Part shown: piece after piece, positions 1 through 8,427 of the stretch
Position numbering within the stretch: the stretch's first letter is position 1
How the letters are laid out: each line of letters starts with the position of its first letter
From: Gemmatimonadaceae bacterium
GTDB lineage: Bacteria; Gemmatimonadota; Gemmatimonadetes; Gemmatimonadales; Gemmatimonadaceae
Assembly: GCA_035606695.1 (NCBI GenBank)
Contig: DATNEW010000033.1
Span: 62,001 to 126,000, forward strand
Length of the DNA stretch: 64,000 nt
Direction: 5' to 3'
Position numbers and translations under genes: made by a program
The notes under the pieces: model-generated
The model's input: the letters and a program-made list of their open reading frames with translations, nothing else
What the model was told of the DNA's origin: nothing
Database searches by the model: none

Positions 1-112
1 TTCTCCTGCGCGGCGGCCCGAAGCGCTTCGGGTGCGCCCGATGGACGCAGCCGTGAGCGCGCGGATGAATTGGTGCGGTCGAATGGTCATCATATGGGCC
101 GTTGGGTTGGCA

Positions 113-745
113 TTATTCTTCTCGAATGAGCCCCTGCTCGCGTGCCACGCGCACGGCCGCCGTGCGGTTGTCCACGCCCAGCTTTTCGAATATGTGCACG
201 AGGTGCGCTTTGACCGTCGGCTCGGCGATCCCCAGTCCGGCCGCAATACTCTTGTTGCCATCGCCGCGTGCGACACGGTGGAGGACCTCGAGCTCCCGAT
301 CGGTCAATGTCACGCGGGCCGGTTGCTGCCAACGCGCCATCAATCGTTCGGTAACGAGCGGTGCGAGATATCGCTCGTCACGCGCGACCGCGCGCAATGC
401 GCGGAACAACTCATCGTGCGGGACATCCTTCAGTAGGTAACCGACCGCTCCCGCTTCGATCGCCCGCAGTACTTCGCCGTCGGACGCATACGTTGTCAAA
501 ACGACGATGCGCGTCGACGGACGAGCGCGAAGAATCGCCGCCGCCGCCGCGACGCCGTCGCGGCCCGGCATTCGGAGGTCCATCAGCACCAGATCCGGCT
601 CCAACCGTGCGGCGCCGGCAATCGCCTCATCTCCCGTTGCAGCCTCGCCCACGACGTCGAAATCCGCCTGCGTCGCGAGCACGCTCGTAATGCCACTGCG
701 GACAATCGGATGATCGTCGACGACGAGAATACGAATTCGCGTCAT
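113..745 (-). CDS. NarL/FixJ-family response regulator
   Basis: This 210-residue cytoplasmic transcription factor has a CheY-like receiver (about residues 1-120) and a LuxR-type helix-turn-helix (about 145-205). The acidic pair D10/D11, phosphoacceptor D56 in the run ending LMD, T84 and K106 are all in place. The C-terminal segment TDRELEVLHRVARG is the usual LuxR HTH signature. It is the last gene of a two-gene minus-strand operon with the histidine kinase at 764-2053, its obvious phosphodonor. Translation is probably coupled to the kinase through an unusual triplicated ATGA junction (741-773). Only the third ATG (745) is in frame. The target genes cannot be read from the sequence. Confidence 0.95.
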   Translation of the reverse strand: MTRIRILVVDDHPIVRSGITSVLATQADFDVVGEAATGDEAIAGAARLEPDLVLMDLRMPGRDGVAAAAAILRARPSTRIVVLTTYASDGEVLRAIEAGAVGYLLKDVPHDELFRALRAVARDERYLAPLVTERLMARWQQPARVTLTDRELEVLHRVARGDGNKSIAAGLGIAEPTVKAHLVHIFEKLGVDNRTAAVRVAREQGLIREE

Positions 746-773
746 GCGCGCGTCATGCGCGCGTCATGCTCGC
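741..773 (-). repeat. three 11-bp tandem copies spanning the kinase stop and regulator start
   Basis: GTCATGCGCGC occurs at 741-751 and 752-762, and GTCATGCTCGC at 763-773. On the minus strand each copy contains ATGA. The kinase stop TGA (766-764) overlaps a first ATG (767), which opens a 4-codon cistron (MTRA) whose stop overlaps a second ATG (756). That opens another MTRA cistron whose stop overlaps the true regulator ATG (745). Because 11 is not a multiple of 3, the three ATGs are in different frames. Confidence 0.9.
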
Positions 774-2053
774 GGCAGAGAGATCGCTGCCAACGGCAGC
801 GCGACCGTGATACTCGTGCCGGTTCCACGATCGCTCTCGATGAGAACGTGCCCGCCGAACGGACGCACACGCTCGCGCATTCCGGTGAGGCCCATGTGCT
901 CCACGCGCGAATCATCCGAATTGGTGAACCCACAACCGTCGTCTTCGACGCAGAGCAGCACGAGCTCGTCGACGCATTGCATCGAGACGCCCACGCGTGT
1001 CGCGTGCGCGTGACGGGCGACGTTGCTCAGCGACTCCTGCGTCGCGCGCAGAAAGATGACATCGGCGTCGGGCTGGAGGGGTGGCAGCACGCCGATCGTA
1101 CAGGTGGCGGCGACATCGTTCGCTTCGCTCCATTGCGCGACGATGCGCTCGAGCGCCGCAGGCAGCGTTGCTTCGACCAACTGTGGCGGTCGGAGTGCCC
1201 AAACGAGCCGGCGAATCTCCGCCAGGCTTTCTCTCGATACTGCCTGCGCGCTCGCGAGATGCGGACGCGCGCTCGCCATGATGTCGTCGAGAGAAGCGCC
1301 GGCTTCAGTGCTCGATCGGCCCACGACCAGCTCGACCGCCTCGAGATGCTTGATCACGCTCGTAAATCCCTGGGCGAGCGTGTCGTGAATGTCACGTGCC
1401 AGGCGTTGCCGCTCTTCCTGCACGCCCGACTCCCGCGACCGCTCGGCAAGATCACGCTGCGCATCGTCGAGCTGACGCAGCAGTTGCGACCGAACTGACG
1501 CGTCACGGTTGGAGCGATGGATGTAGAGCATGACCGTTCCCACGGTGAGCCCGGTGGCCAAGAGGCCTACGATCCGGGCAAGCGTCAGCTTCGCATCCCA
1601 TCCGTGGCGCCCGCTCTGGACGAGCAGATCGCCGAGGGAAAGCAGAACGATCAGCGTGAGCGTTGCGATGCCCCATCCAAAGGGGAGAAAGATGAATCCT
1701 TGAAGAATCGCGCCGAGGATCAACAGGCTGAATGCGGTATTCGTTGCAACCGCGGCGACGATGATCGCCCAGCCGAGCGTGACGAAGAGGGAGATTGCCC
1801 AGCGCCGCCGGAGTATCCAGGCATACGATGAAACGCCGACGGCGTGGTACGCGGCGATCAACACGACTGCGCCGATGGTTCGTGCCGAGCCCCGAGACAG
1901 GAGGAAGCGCTCGATTCCGCCGGAGGCGTCGAGGACGATGTAGCAGACGACGAGGAGAGCCGCCGCTTGCGTCCCTGCCCACACGCGGAGCCAGAGGCGC
2001 CCGTTGGACGCAAACAGCGGTTCGACTGGCGATTGATCAGAGGCGACGGTCAT
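764..2053 (-). CDS. NarL-type sensor histidine kinase (HisKA_3), multi-pass membrane
   Basis: This 429-residue membrane kinase has five or six hydrophobic segments in residues 25-178. They are followed by a short coiled linker (about 185-215), a HisKA_3 dimerisation and phosphotransfer domain with H223 in the DIHD motif, and a GHKL ATPase domain. The N-box lies at 339-344 (QESLSN) and the G1-type motif DDGCGF at 371-376. There is no large periplasmic sensor domain, so sensing through the membrane segments (LiaS/DesK style) is likely. It is the first gene of the operon with the response regulator at 113-745, and its stop codon lies in the triplicated ATGA junction. The stimulus is unknown. Confidence 0.93.
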   Translation of the reverse strand: MTVASDQSPVEPLFASNGRLWLRVWAGTQAAALLVVCYIVLDASGGIERFLLSRGSARTIGAVVLIAAYHAVGVSSYAWILRRRWAISLFVTLGWAIIVAAVATNTAFSLLILGAILQGFIFLPFGWGIATLTLIVLLSLGDLLVQSGRHGWDAKLTLARIVGLLATGLTVGTVMLYIHRSNRDASVRSQLLRQLDDAQRDLAERSRESGVQEERQRLARDIHDTLAQGFTSVIKHLEAVELVVGRSSTEAGASLDDIMASARPHLASAQAVSRESLAEIRRLVWALRPPQLVEATLPAALERIVAQWSEANDVAATCTIGVLPPLQPDADVIFLRATQESLSNVARHAHATRVGVSMQCVDELVLLCVEDDGCGFTNSDDSRVEHMGLTGMRERVRPFGGHVLIESDRGTGTSITVALPLAAISLPRA

Positions 2054-2197
2054 GACGCGTAGACGAAGGATGCTTCACCAACGTACGCCGCGCATCCGTC
2101 AAAAGTTGTATGTCCCCCGCGACCTCTGGACGATACCGGCATTTGCGCTGGAGACGTAGCGTCAGCGCTCCGGCTTCCGGCCCACACTGGAGTGCTC

Positions 2198-2935
2198 ATG
2201 TTCCGTCTTGACAGTCGCTTGCTGCGAACGCTGTGCACCGTCGCCATGTGCGTCGTTGGTTCGGCGCCCTCCGCTCTCCAGGCCCAGGCGCGGTGGTATG
2301 TCTCCACGATCGGCGCGGACACACTGACACTCGAGCGCGTGGAGCGGGCGGGGAGCAGGATCTCAGGCCTCTGGGTTACCTACCACAATGGCGCGGATCG
2401 ACATCGGGAGATCATGCGGCATGAGTACACCATGGCATTGACCTCCGAGGGACACCCCAAGTCTGCACACCTCTTGCTGCGGCATCCGGGCGGGAAGGTT
2501 GAATACACCTACGACGCGCAGTTTACCGACGATACGGTGTTCGTTGCAATCGTCTCTGACTCCGCGGTGCGCCGAGCGATTGCTGCCCACGGCGCCTATC
2601 CCATACTTGGCGGGTCGATCGGGATGTTCGAGGCGATGATTGCCGGGGCGAGAACAGGCCGATCCGCGCCTGATTCGACCGTCATCGTCACCGTGCCGAT
2701 CACCGGGCCGTTCACGGCGCAGTCGCTGCCGATTGCGCTGCTCACGGTGAATGCGACGCGGCTAGGTCCTCGTGGCGGGCCCACGCTGTATACCGACGCC
2801 CGTGGGAGCGTCGATTCGATCGCCGGCGCAAATGGGCAGGTGCCGTTGCGGCGTGTTTCCGCGTTTGACATCGATGCCGTTGCCCTTTCCGCGCATCGAT
2901 CGCTGGACGCACCGAAGCGAGTGCCGCCGCCATGA
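2198..2935 (+). CDS. exported protein of unknown function
   Basis: The product has about 245 residues and a clear Sec signal peptide ending near LQAQA. The ATG at 2198 is preferred over the GTG at 2192 because GGAG lies 5 nt upstream of it. The mature start (YVSTIGADTLTLERVERAGSRI) resembles the N-terminal region of the DUF2911 lipoprotein at 53018-54229 (FVATLGSDTTSVEQVTRTPSRI). Both therefore probably carry the same periplasmic module, but this protein lacks the C-terminal DUF2911 part. It is divergent from the two-component operon and precedes the MacB-like permease. No enzymatic motif was recognised. Confidence 0.8.
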   Translation: MFRLDSRLLRTLCTVAMCVVGSAPSALQAQARWYVSTIGADTLTLERVERAGSRISGLWVTYHNGADRHREIMRHEYTMALTSEGHPKSAHLLLRHPGGKVEYTYDAQFTDDTVFVAIVSDSAVRRAIAAHGAYPILGGSIGMFEAMIAGARTGRSAPDSTVIVTVPITGPFTAQSLPIALLTVNATRLGPRGGPTLYTDARGSVDSIAGANGQVPLRRVSAFDIDAVALSAHRSLDAPKRVPPP

Positions 2936-2945
2936 TCGCTCATAA

Positions 2946-2973
2946 GCGTACACTAATGAGCGTACACTCATGA
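2946..2973 (+). promoter_or_regulatory. tandem 14-bp repeat forming a GTAC-centred palindromic operator
   Basis: GCGTACACTAATGA (2946-2959) is directly repeated as GCGTACACTCATGA (2960-2973). The junction makes the 16-bp near-palindrome ATGAGCGTACACTCAT (2956-2971), and the upstream copy gives a second, weaker GTAC-centred palindrome. The block ends 13 nt before the ATG of the MacB-like permease at 2987, as expected for a TetR-like repressor site. No TetR gene is nearby, so the regulator would act from elsewhere. Confidence 0.5.
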
Positions 2974-2986
2974 TTAGATACTCAAC

Positions 2987-4228
2987 ATGATCGCGGTGTC
3001 TCGCGCGTCCCTGGCCGAAGGCGTCTCCGCCATGACAGCCAATCCATTGCGGACCGCGCTCTCGACACTCGGCGTGGTGATGGGCATTGCATCCGTGATC
3101 GCGACGCTCACGCTCGCGGACGGATTTGAGGGATTCCTTCGCGACCGCATTGCCGCCCAGACGGGCATCCTGTCCATTGCCGTCAGTCCGAGAACGCAAA
3201 TCATTCGTGACGGCTTTGCCTTCCCGAACGCGGTTTACCCGGTCTTCGACCGACACGACGCCGCCGAGCTGCACGCATTCCTTGGGGGTCGTATCGACGT
3301 GACGATGAGCGTCACGGGCACCACAATCGTGGAGGCGCCACGCAAACCGGCCCACGCCGCGGCGGTGACTGCGACGCTTGCGAACTATCTCCGCTTTGGC
3401 GCCCGCGATGTGTTCGCGGGCCGGTACCTCACCGAGGCCGAGGTCGCACACAACACGCCGGTTGCCGTGCTGTCGTACAAGCTTGCAACGGAACTCTCAC
3501 CCACTGGAGATCCGGCGGAGATGATCGGTCGCGAAGTGAGGGTACGAGGCCACATGGCCACGACCGTCGGCGTGATGCCGCCCTACGTCGGTGAGACGAC
3601 GTTCGAAATCTTCGTTCCGCTCCGCCAGGCCGCCGCCGCGCTGGGTGCGCACGACGGGAAAGTGCCATCGCTCGCCGTCCTCGCGCCGAGTATCGAGCTC
3701 GTTGATCCCACCAGGGAGCGAATCATTGATTGGCTGGCGACACGCTATCGCGATTGGGACCGTCAGGTGTCCGTCACGACCTCGCTCGCGCAGCTCGCGC
3801 AAGTGCGCGGGGCAATGAGCGTTTTGAAATTCGTCCTGGGCGCGTTCGCCGGAATCGCGCTCGTCGTTGGCGGTGTGGGAATCATGAACGTGTTGCTTGC
3901 CGGGGTCGCCGAGCGGACCCGTGAGATCGGCGTCAGAAAGGCGCTCGGCGCGCGTCGTCGCGACATCATGTGGCAATTCCTCACCGAGTCTATTGCCATT
4001 GCGACCCTTGGAAGTGGATTGGGGACCTGCTTGGGGCTAGGCGGTGCGTTTGCACTTGCGGCGCTGGTTCGCTGGCGTGTGCCGGGAGCGCAACTCTGGG
4101 CCGCCGTGACCTGGCCAACCATCGTGACGTCGGTGGTCTCGGCGGTCGCCGTCGGTATCGTGTTCGGAATGTTGCCGGCACTTCGCGCGGCGCGACTGTC
4201 GCCGATCGACGCGATCCGCCACGAATGA
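2987..4228 (+). CDS. MacB/FtsX-type ABC transporter permease (single unit)
   Basis: This 413-residue inner-membrane protein has MacB topology: an N-terminal transmembrane helix (about 20-45), a large periplasmic MacB_PCD domain (about 50-235), and three C-terminal helices forming the FtsX domain (about 270-410). The FtsX loop contains the family motif ERTREIGVRKALGARRRDI. It is half the length of the duplicated ADOP permeases elsewhere in the window. No ATPase or membrane-fusion protein is adjacent, so the partner must be encoded elsewhere, or the protein works without one. Expression is probably controlled through the palindromic repeat directly upstream. Confidence 0.88.
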   Translation: MIAVSRASLAEGVSAMTANPLRTALSTLGVVMGIASVIATLTLADGFEGFLRDRIAAQTGILSIAVSPRTQIIRDGFAFPNAVYPVFDRHDAAELHAFLGGRIDVTMSVTGTTIVEAPRKPAHAAAVTATLANYLRFGARDVFAGRYLTEAEVAHNTPVAVLSYKLATELSPTGDPAEMIGREVRVRGHMATTVGVMPPYVGETTFEIFVPLRQAAAALGAHDGKVPSLAVLAPSIELVDPTRERIIDWLATRYRDWDRQVSVTTSLAQLAQVRGAMSVLKFVLGAFAGIALVVGGVGIMNVLLAGVAERTREIGVRKALGARRRDIMWQFLTESIAIATLGSGLGTCLGLGGAFALAALVRWRVPGAQLWAAVTWPTIVTSVVSAVAVGIVFGMLPALRAARLSPIDAIRHE

Positions 4229-4442
4229 AGCGCGTGTGCGCGATCCCGCGGCAGTACACCATTGATCGGCCTCCTAAATCCGACCAAGGACCAATGGGTC
4301 CGCTCTCCTGCGTGTCATAGGGTTCACGCTGCGCCTGTCTCGGTGAAACAAATCCGTCGCGCGACAGACGCGCGACCGGGCGATCCGCGCGCGGTTTCGG
4401 GAATCGCCTGGACATCCGGCGCCTTGCCGCGCATTTATCGGA
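4229..4442. other. intergenic region between permease and kinase-permease genes
   Basis: These 214 bp contain no convincing open frame. The only structure seen is a small hairpin, GGACC-aatg-GGTCC, at 4288-4301. No clear promoter for the downstream gene could be picked out. Confidence 0.4.
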
Positions 4443-7400
4443 ATGCCGGAAGACGCTTGCGCCGCCGTCGAGCGGCAACTTGGCAACCGCTATCAGATCG
4501 TTCGCGCGCTTGGCGCCGGCGCGTTCGGCGCCGTCTACCTCGCGCGCGAGCGCGATCTCCACCGGCTCGTGGCAATCAAGGTGCTGCGCGGCGACCGCGC
4601 ATGGAGCGACGACGAACGCGAGCGCCTGCTCCGCGAAGCGCGCACCATGGCAAATCTGAGCCACCCGGCGGTGGTGCCGCTACTCGCCGCCGGCGAGTCG
4701 AACGGCGCGGTCTACATGGTCATGCCCTACGTAAGCGGAGAGACGCTCGCCGATCGCATTGCGCGCGACGAGCCGTTCGACGCCGACGAAGTTCGACGAA
4801 TCCTCATCGAGATCGCCGACGCCCTCGCGTATGTGCACGGAGAAGGGGTGCTGCATCGGGACCTCAAGCCCGAGAACGTGCTGCTCGAGCGTGCCGGCGC
4901 GATCGATGACCACATCCCGCCGCGCGTGCGACTCATCGACTTCGGCGTCGCCGCGTTTCCGATGCGCGACGCCGGCGTGAACGCGACGCGTGAGACGTGG
5001 GGCACGCCGCACTTCATGGCGCCCGAGCAGATGCTCGGCGAGCCGGAACTCGATCCCCGCAGCGAGATCTACTCGTTCGGCGTGCTGGGATTTCTTCTCC
5101 TTGGAGGACGTCTGCCGTTCGATGCCACGTCGCCGGCCGAGCGACTCAGGCAGCAGCGCAACGGACCCGTTGTTCCGCTCGGCGTGTGTGCGCCCGATGC
5201 GCCGATGGATCTCGTGCGCGCGATCGAACGGTGCCTCGCCTACGACCCCGATCAGCGTTGGCGCCGTGTCCGCGATTGTCGCGATACGCTGATCGCCGGC
5301 ACAAGCGTCGGGAACAATTCGTTCACGCCGCTGGCACTCGTGCGCCAACGTTTGCGTCCGAATCCAGCCGCGCTCGAGCGATACGCGGCCAGACGTCGCA
5401 AACGTGAACAGCCGCGGCGTCCGCGGCGTCCGCTGGTCAAGCGAATCGCCGGCGCGTTCTCCGGGCTCGATGCCGACGCGCGCTTCGCCGCACGCGCGAT
5501 CAAACGGGCACCGGCATTCTCGGCCGCCATCATCGGAATTCTCGCGATCGGGCTCGGCGCGACGACCGTCGTACTGAGTGCCATCGAAGCGCTCGTCCTG
5601 CGCCCGCCGCCGGTGGCGGATCCGAAAGCGCTCGTTGTGATTCAAGAGCAACGGAAGGGTCCGAACAACGTGAATAACTTCGGTGCGAGCGGGTTTCGGT
5701 ACGACCGCTATCTCGCGTACCGCGACGCCACGGCCGGAGTGTTCACCAACATTGCCGCACAGAGTCATGCGTCCTTCTCGATGCGAGTTGGGAACGCGGC
5801 GCGCGCGGTGAGCGGCCTGCTCACATCGGGCAGCTACTTCGACGTTCTCGGAATCCGTCCCGCGCTCGGGCGATTTTACGATTCACAAATCGACAAGCCG
5901 GGCGGTGCGCAGTCGGTCGCGGTGCTCGGCTACGACTTTTGGCGAAGCGCGCTCAACGCAGATCCGAACATCATTGGTAGAACGATTCATCTCGACAGCC
6001 GCCCGATGACGATCGTCGCGGTGGCACCGCAAGGCTTCCGGGGCGCGATTGGCGCCGTGTTTTCGATCGACGTGTGGGTCCCAGCTCCAGCGTATGCAAG
6101 GCTGACTGTTCGCGGCGGAGGCCATAGCGACGACAAAACCGCCGCTGTTCTGCCCGGCTTCTGGATGAACATCTTTGGAAGGCTGCGCCCCGGAGTCGCC
6201 GTGCGCGGCGCGAGTGAAGCGCTCAGAGTCATCGCGCCCCGTGTCCCGACCGAGGATCCGAGAACGCGGATTCTGAATGCGTGGGCCGAGCCCGTGCGGA
6301 CGCTCCCAACCATGATGCAAAAGTCCATGGAGCAATTCATCACGATGCTTTTTGGCGTCGCGCTGCTGGTGCTCGTGGTTGCCGCGGCGAATGCCGCCGG
6401 GCTGCTGCTCGCGCGCGCAACCGCCCGCACGCGAGAGATGGCGACGCGGATGGCCGTGGGCGCGGGTCGCGCGCGTCTCATTCGGCAGCTGATCGTCGAG
6501 AGCGTGATCTTGTGTGCGGCCGGCGGAATTCTCGGAACACTCATCGCGCTGTGGCTTTCGCGATTTCTCAATGCGTATCGGCCGTCGGGAATTCCGATGT
6601 CCGTCGCATTCGGCGTGAATGCTACGGTCCTCGCGATCGTCGGCGTCATTGTGCTGGGGACCGCGCTCGTCGCGGGCATCGTTCCCGCCCTTCACGCCAC
6701 GGCGGTCGATCTCGCGAGCGCGCTCAAGGCGAGCGGTGTGCAGACCAGCGAGAGACGATCGAGGCTGCGCAGCACGTTCGTCGTCGCCCAGATTGCGTCG
6801 TCCGTCGTGCTGCTTGCGATCGCGGGACTCTTCATCCGCTCGCTTCAACGTTCTCTCAACATCGATCCAGGCTTCCGGGCCGAGGGTGTGATCGCCGGCG
6901 ATTTGAGTGTCGGAGTTCACGGCTACGACCGAAACGCGGCCGAACAATTCTATCAGCGTTTGCTGGCGAGGCTGCGCGCGCGTCCCGAGATCGCTGCCGC
7001 CGCGACCGCGAACGCCGCTCCGCTGAGTGGGGCGGTGATGAACGAGGAGACGAAACGCGTCAGTCATTCCGACGACGATGTCGTTGCGCAATGGGCGGTG
7101 GCCGACTCCGGGTTCATCGAGCTTCTCGAGACACCATTAGTATCCGGCCGACTCTTTACGAGCCACGATCGGCGCGAGCCGGCGCCCGTGGCGATCATCA
7201 ACCTGACGCTCGCGCACAAGCTGTGGCCGAACGATCCGCCGCCGAGCATTGTCGGTCGCCGCATCGTCACGTTTGGACGCGAGATGGAGATCGTCGGCAT
7301 CATCGGCGACGGCAAATACGCGAGCCTGCAAGAGGCGCCCAAGGCGTTCGGATATTTGCCGTCTGCCGAGCAGTTCGGCACGTCACGCCTTCTATACATC

Positions 7401-7919
7401 CGTGCCAGAACCACGACCACCTCCGCGCTGCGGGCCGCGACAGAGGAGTTGGCAAAGCTCGATCCAAACGTCGCACTCGAGCGCCCGAGGTTACTCGCGC
7501 AGGACGTCGACAAGTTTCTCCTGCAGCAAAAGCTTGGCGCGCGGCTGATCGCGGCGTTTGGCCTCGTCGGTGTCGTGCTCGCCATGACGGGTCTCTACGC
7601 GGTCCTGGCGTTTGGCGTCGCACAGCGCATGCGTGAGTTCGGGGTGCGTCTCGCGCTTGGTGCGCGCGGAGCGGATATCACGTGGTTGGTCGTGCGGCAT
7701 GGGTTTGCGCTCATGGCCGTCGGTCTCGTGATCGGGCTCGCGGGCGCGATCGGCGCGGGTCGCGTGGTTTCCAGATTCCTCTACGGCATCGGCGCAGTCG
7801 ATCCGGCAACGCTCGTGGCCGTTCCACTTCTTCTGGGTTTGGTTGCCGTCGGGGCGTGCGTCGTGCCGGCGCGTCGTGGCGCGGCGGCTGATCCGATGGC
7901 GTCGTTGCGCGCGGAGTAG
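4443..7919 (+). CDS. Ser/Thr protein kinase fused to a duplicated ADOP-type permease
   Basis: This 1158-residue protein joins two modules. Residues 1-285 are a Hanks-type kinase: glycine loop LGAGAFGAV (23-31), AIK lysine K46, catalytic HRDLKPEN (138-145, D140), DFG (166-168) and APE (193-195). The catalytic set is complete, although the helix-F segment reads SEIYSFG with Glu for the usual Asp. After a basic linker (about 300-350, rich in R and P) comes a complete duplicated MacB_PCD-FtsX permease: TM1 about 357-383, periplasmic domain, three helices near 630-760, a second periplasmic domain, and three C-terminal helices. The kinase sits where other ADOP proteins carry their cytoplasmic N-terminal helical prefix, so the predicted topology is consistent. 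It could couple phosphorylation to the permease; substrates are unknown. No ATPase gene is adjacent. Confidence 0.92.
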   Translation: MPEDACAAVERQLGNRYQIVRALGAGAFGAVYLARERDLHRLVAIKVLRGDRAWSDDERERLLREARTMANLSHPAVVPLLAAGESNGAVYMVMPYVSGETLADRIARDEPFDADEVRRILIEIADALAYVHGEGVLHRDLKPENVLLERAGAIDDHIPPRVRLIDFGVAAFPMRDAGVNATRETWGTPHFMAPEQMLGEPELDPRSEIYSFGVLGFLLLGGRLPFDATSPAERLRQQRNGPVVPLGVCAPDAPMDLVRAIERCLAYDPDQRWRRVRDCRDTLIAGTSVGNNSFTPLALVRQRLRPNPAALERYAARRRKREQPRRPRRPLVKRIAGAFSGLDADARFAARAIKRAPAFSAAIIGILAIGLGATTVVLSAIEALVLRPPPVADPKALVVIQEQRKGPNNVNNFGASGFRYDRYLAYRDATAGVFTNIAAQSHASFSMRVGNAARAVSGLLTSGSYFDVLGIRPALGRFYDSQIDKPGGAQSVAVLGYDFWRSALNADPNIIGRTIHLDSRPMTIVAVAPQGFRGAIGAVFSIDVWVPAPAYARLTVRGGGHSDDKTAAVLPGFWMNIFGRLRPGVAVRGASEALRVIAPRVPTEDPRTRILNAWAEPVRTLPTMMQKSMEQFITMLFGVALLVLVVAAANAAGLLLARATARTREMATRMAVGAGRARLIRQLIVESVILCAAGGILGTLIALWLSRFLNAYRPSGIPMSVAFGVNATVLAIVGVIVLGTALVAGIVPALHATAVDLASALKASGVQTSERRSRLRSTFVVAQIASSVVLLAIAGLFIRSLQRSLNIDPGFRAEGVIAGDLSVGVHGYDRNAAEQFYQRLLARLRARPEIAAAATANAAPLSGAVMNEETKRVSHSDDDVVAQWAVADSGFIELLETPLVSGRLFTSHDRREPAPVAIINLTLAHKLWPNDPPPSIVGRRIVTFGREMEIVGIIGDGKYASLQEAPKAFGYLPSAEQFGTSRLLYIRARTTTTSALRAATEELAKLDPNVALERPRLLAQDVDKFLLQQKLGARLIAAFGLVGVVLAMTGLYAVLAFGVAQRMREFGVRLALGARGADITWLVVRHGFALMAVGLVIGLAGAIGAGRVVSRFLYGIGAVDPATLVAVPLLLGLVAVGACVVPARRGAAADPMASLRAE

Positions 7920-8177
7920 CGCAGCATTCCCCTCGAACGCACGCCCGAGACGCTGCATGCGATGTTGCACGATGTCGGCACGGCGTGGATTGACGCCACG
8001 GGAGGGCCCGATACCTGAGGCGCTTACGCCATCCTCGCACATCTCGTCCGCGGCGAGCGCGCGAACTGGATCCCGCACGCCCGGTTCATCCTGTCTCAAA
8101 GTACGAGCCGCCGCCTTCCGTCGTACGATCGGTTCGCGCACGTCAGCGACAGTGAAAGCAAATCGCTGTCCCTCCTC
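7920..8177 (+). pseudogene. decayed DinB-superfamily gene
   Basis: Directly after the stop of the kinase-permease, and in the same frame, the translation reads IPLERTPETLHAMLHDVGTA. After a TGA (8016-8018) it continues GAYAILAHLVRGERANW and SYDRFAHVSDSESKSLSLL. This matches the usual DinB layout (LERTP, then a GPDTW-like motif, then HLxxGERxxW). The TGA sits where the conserved Trp codon (TGG) is expected. There is no start codon, the N-terminal residues are missing, and recognisable similarity ends near 8177. I read it as a gene lost by N-terminal deletion, a nonsense change and C-terminal loss. DinB genes accompany two other ADOP genes in this window (10397 and 13480). Confidence 0.72.
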
Positions 8178-8427
8178 TCGCGTGATGGCGAAACAGTACC
8201 GGGACGCAATCGGGCCGTGGTGTGCGTAGTTGGCCATCGTGGGCCGATAGAGGAGTGGAAGCGTTCGCGATCGTCGTCTCGTTTTGCTGCATGGTGCACC
8301 GAGTCGATCAGACGCGCACAAAGAAGCCGCGCAATGCGGAACCGGCCGGCACCGCGGCGCATTCGTGCGCGAGACGCGAACACTTGTCCATCACGTCCGT
8401 GGTTTTCGGGCCAACTTGACGCGGCGG
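8178..8427. other. non-coding stretch downstream of the DinB remnant
   Basis: About 250 bp between the DinB remnant and the convergent MarR-GNAT gene. Open frames here have no recognisable protein features. It is probably decayed sequence. Confidence 0.4.

Noticed and set aside
1-112. Window start, possible end of a neighbouring gene
   Set aside because: Too short to judge. No frame shows a recognisable protein end.
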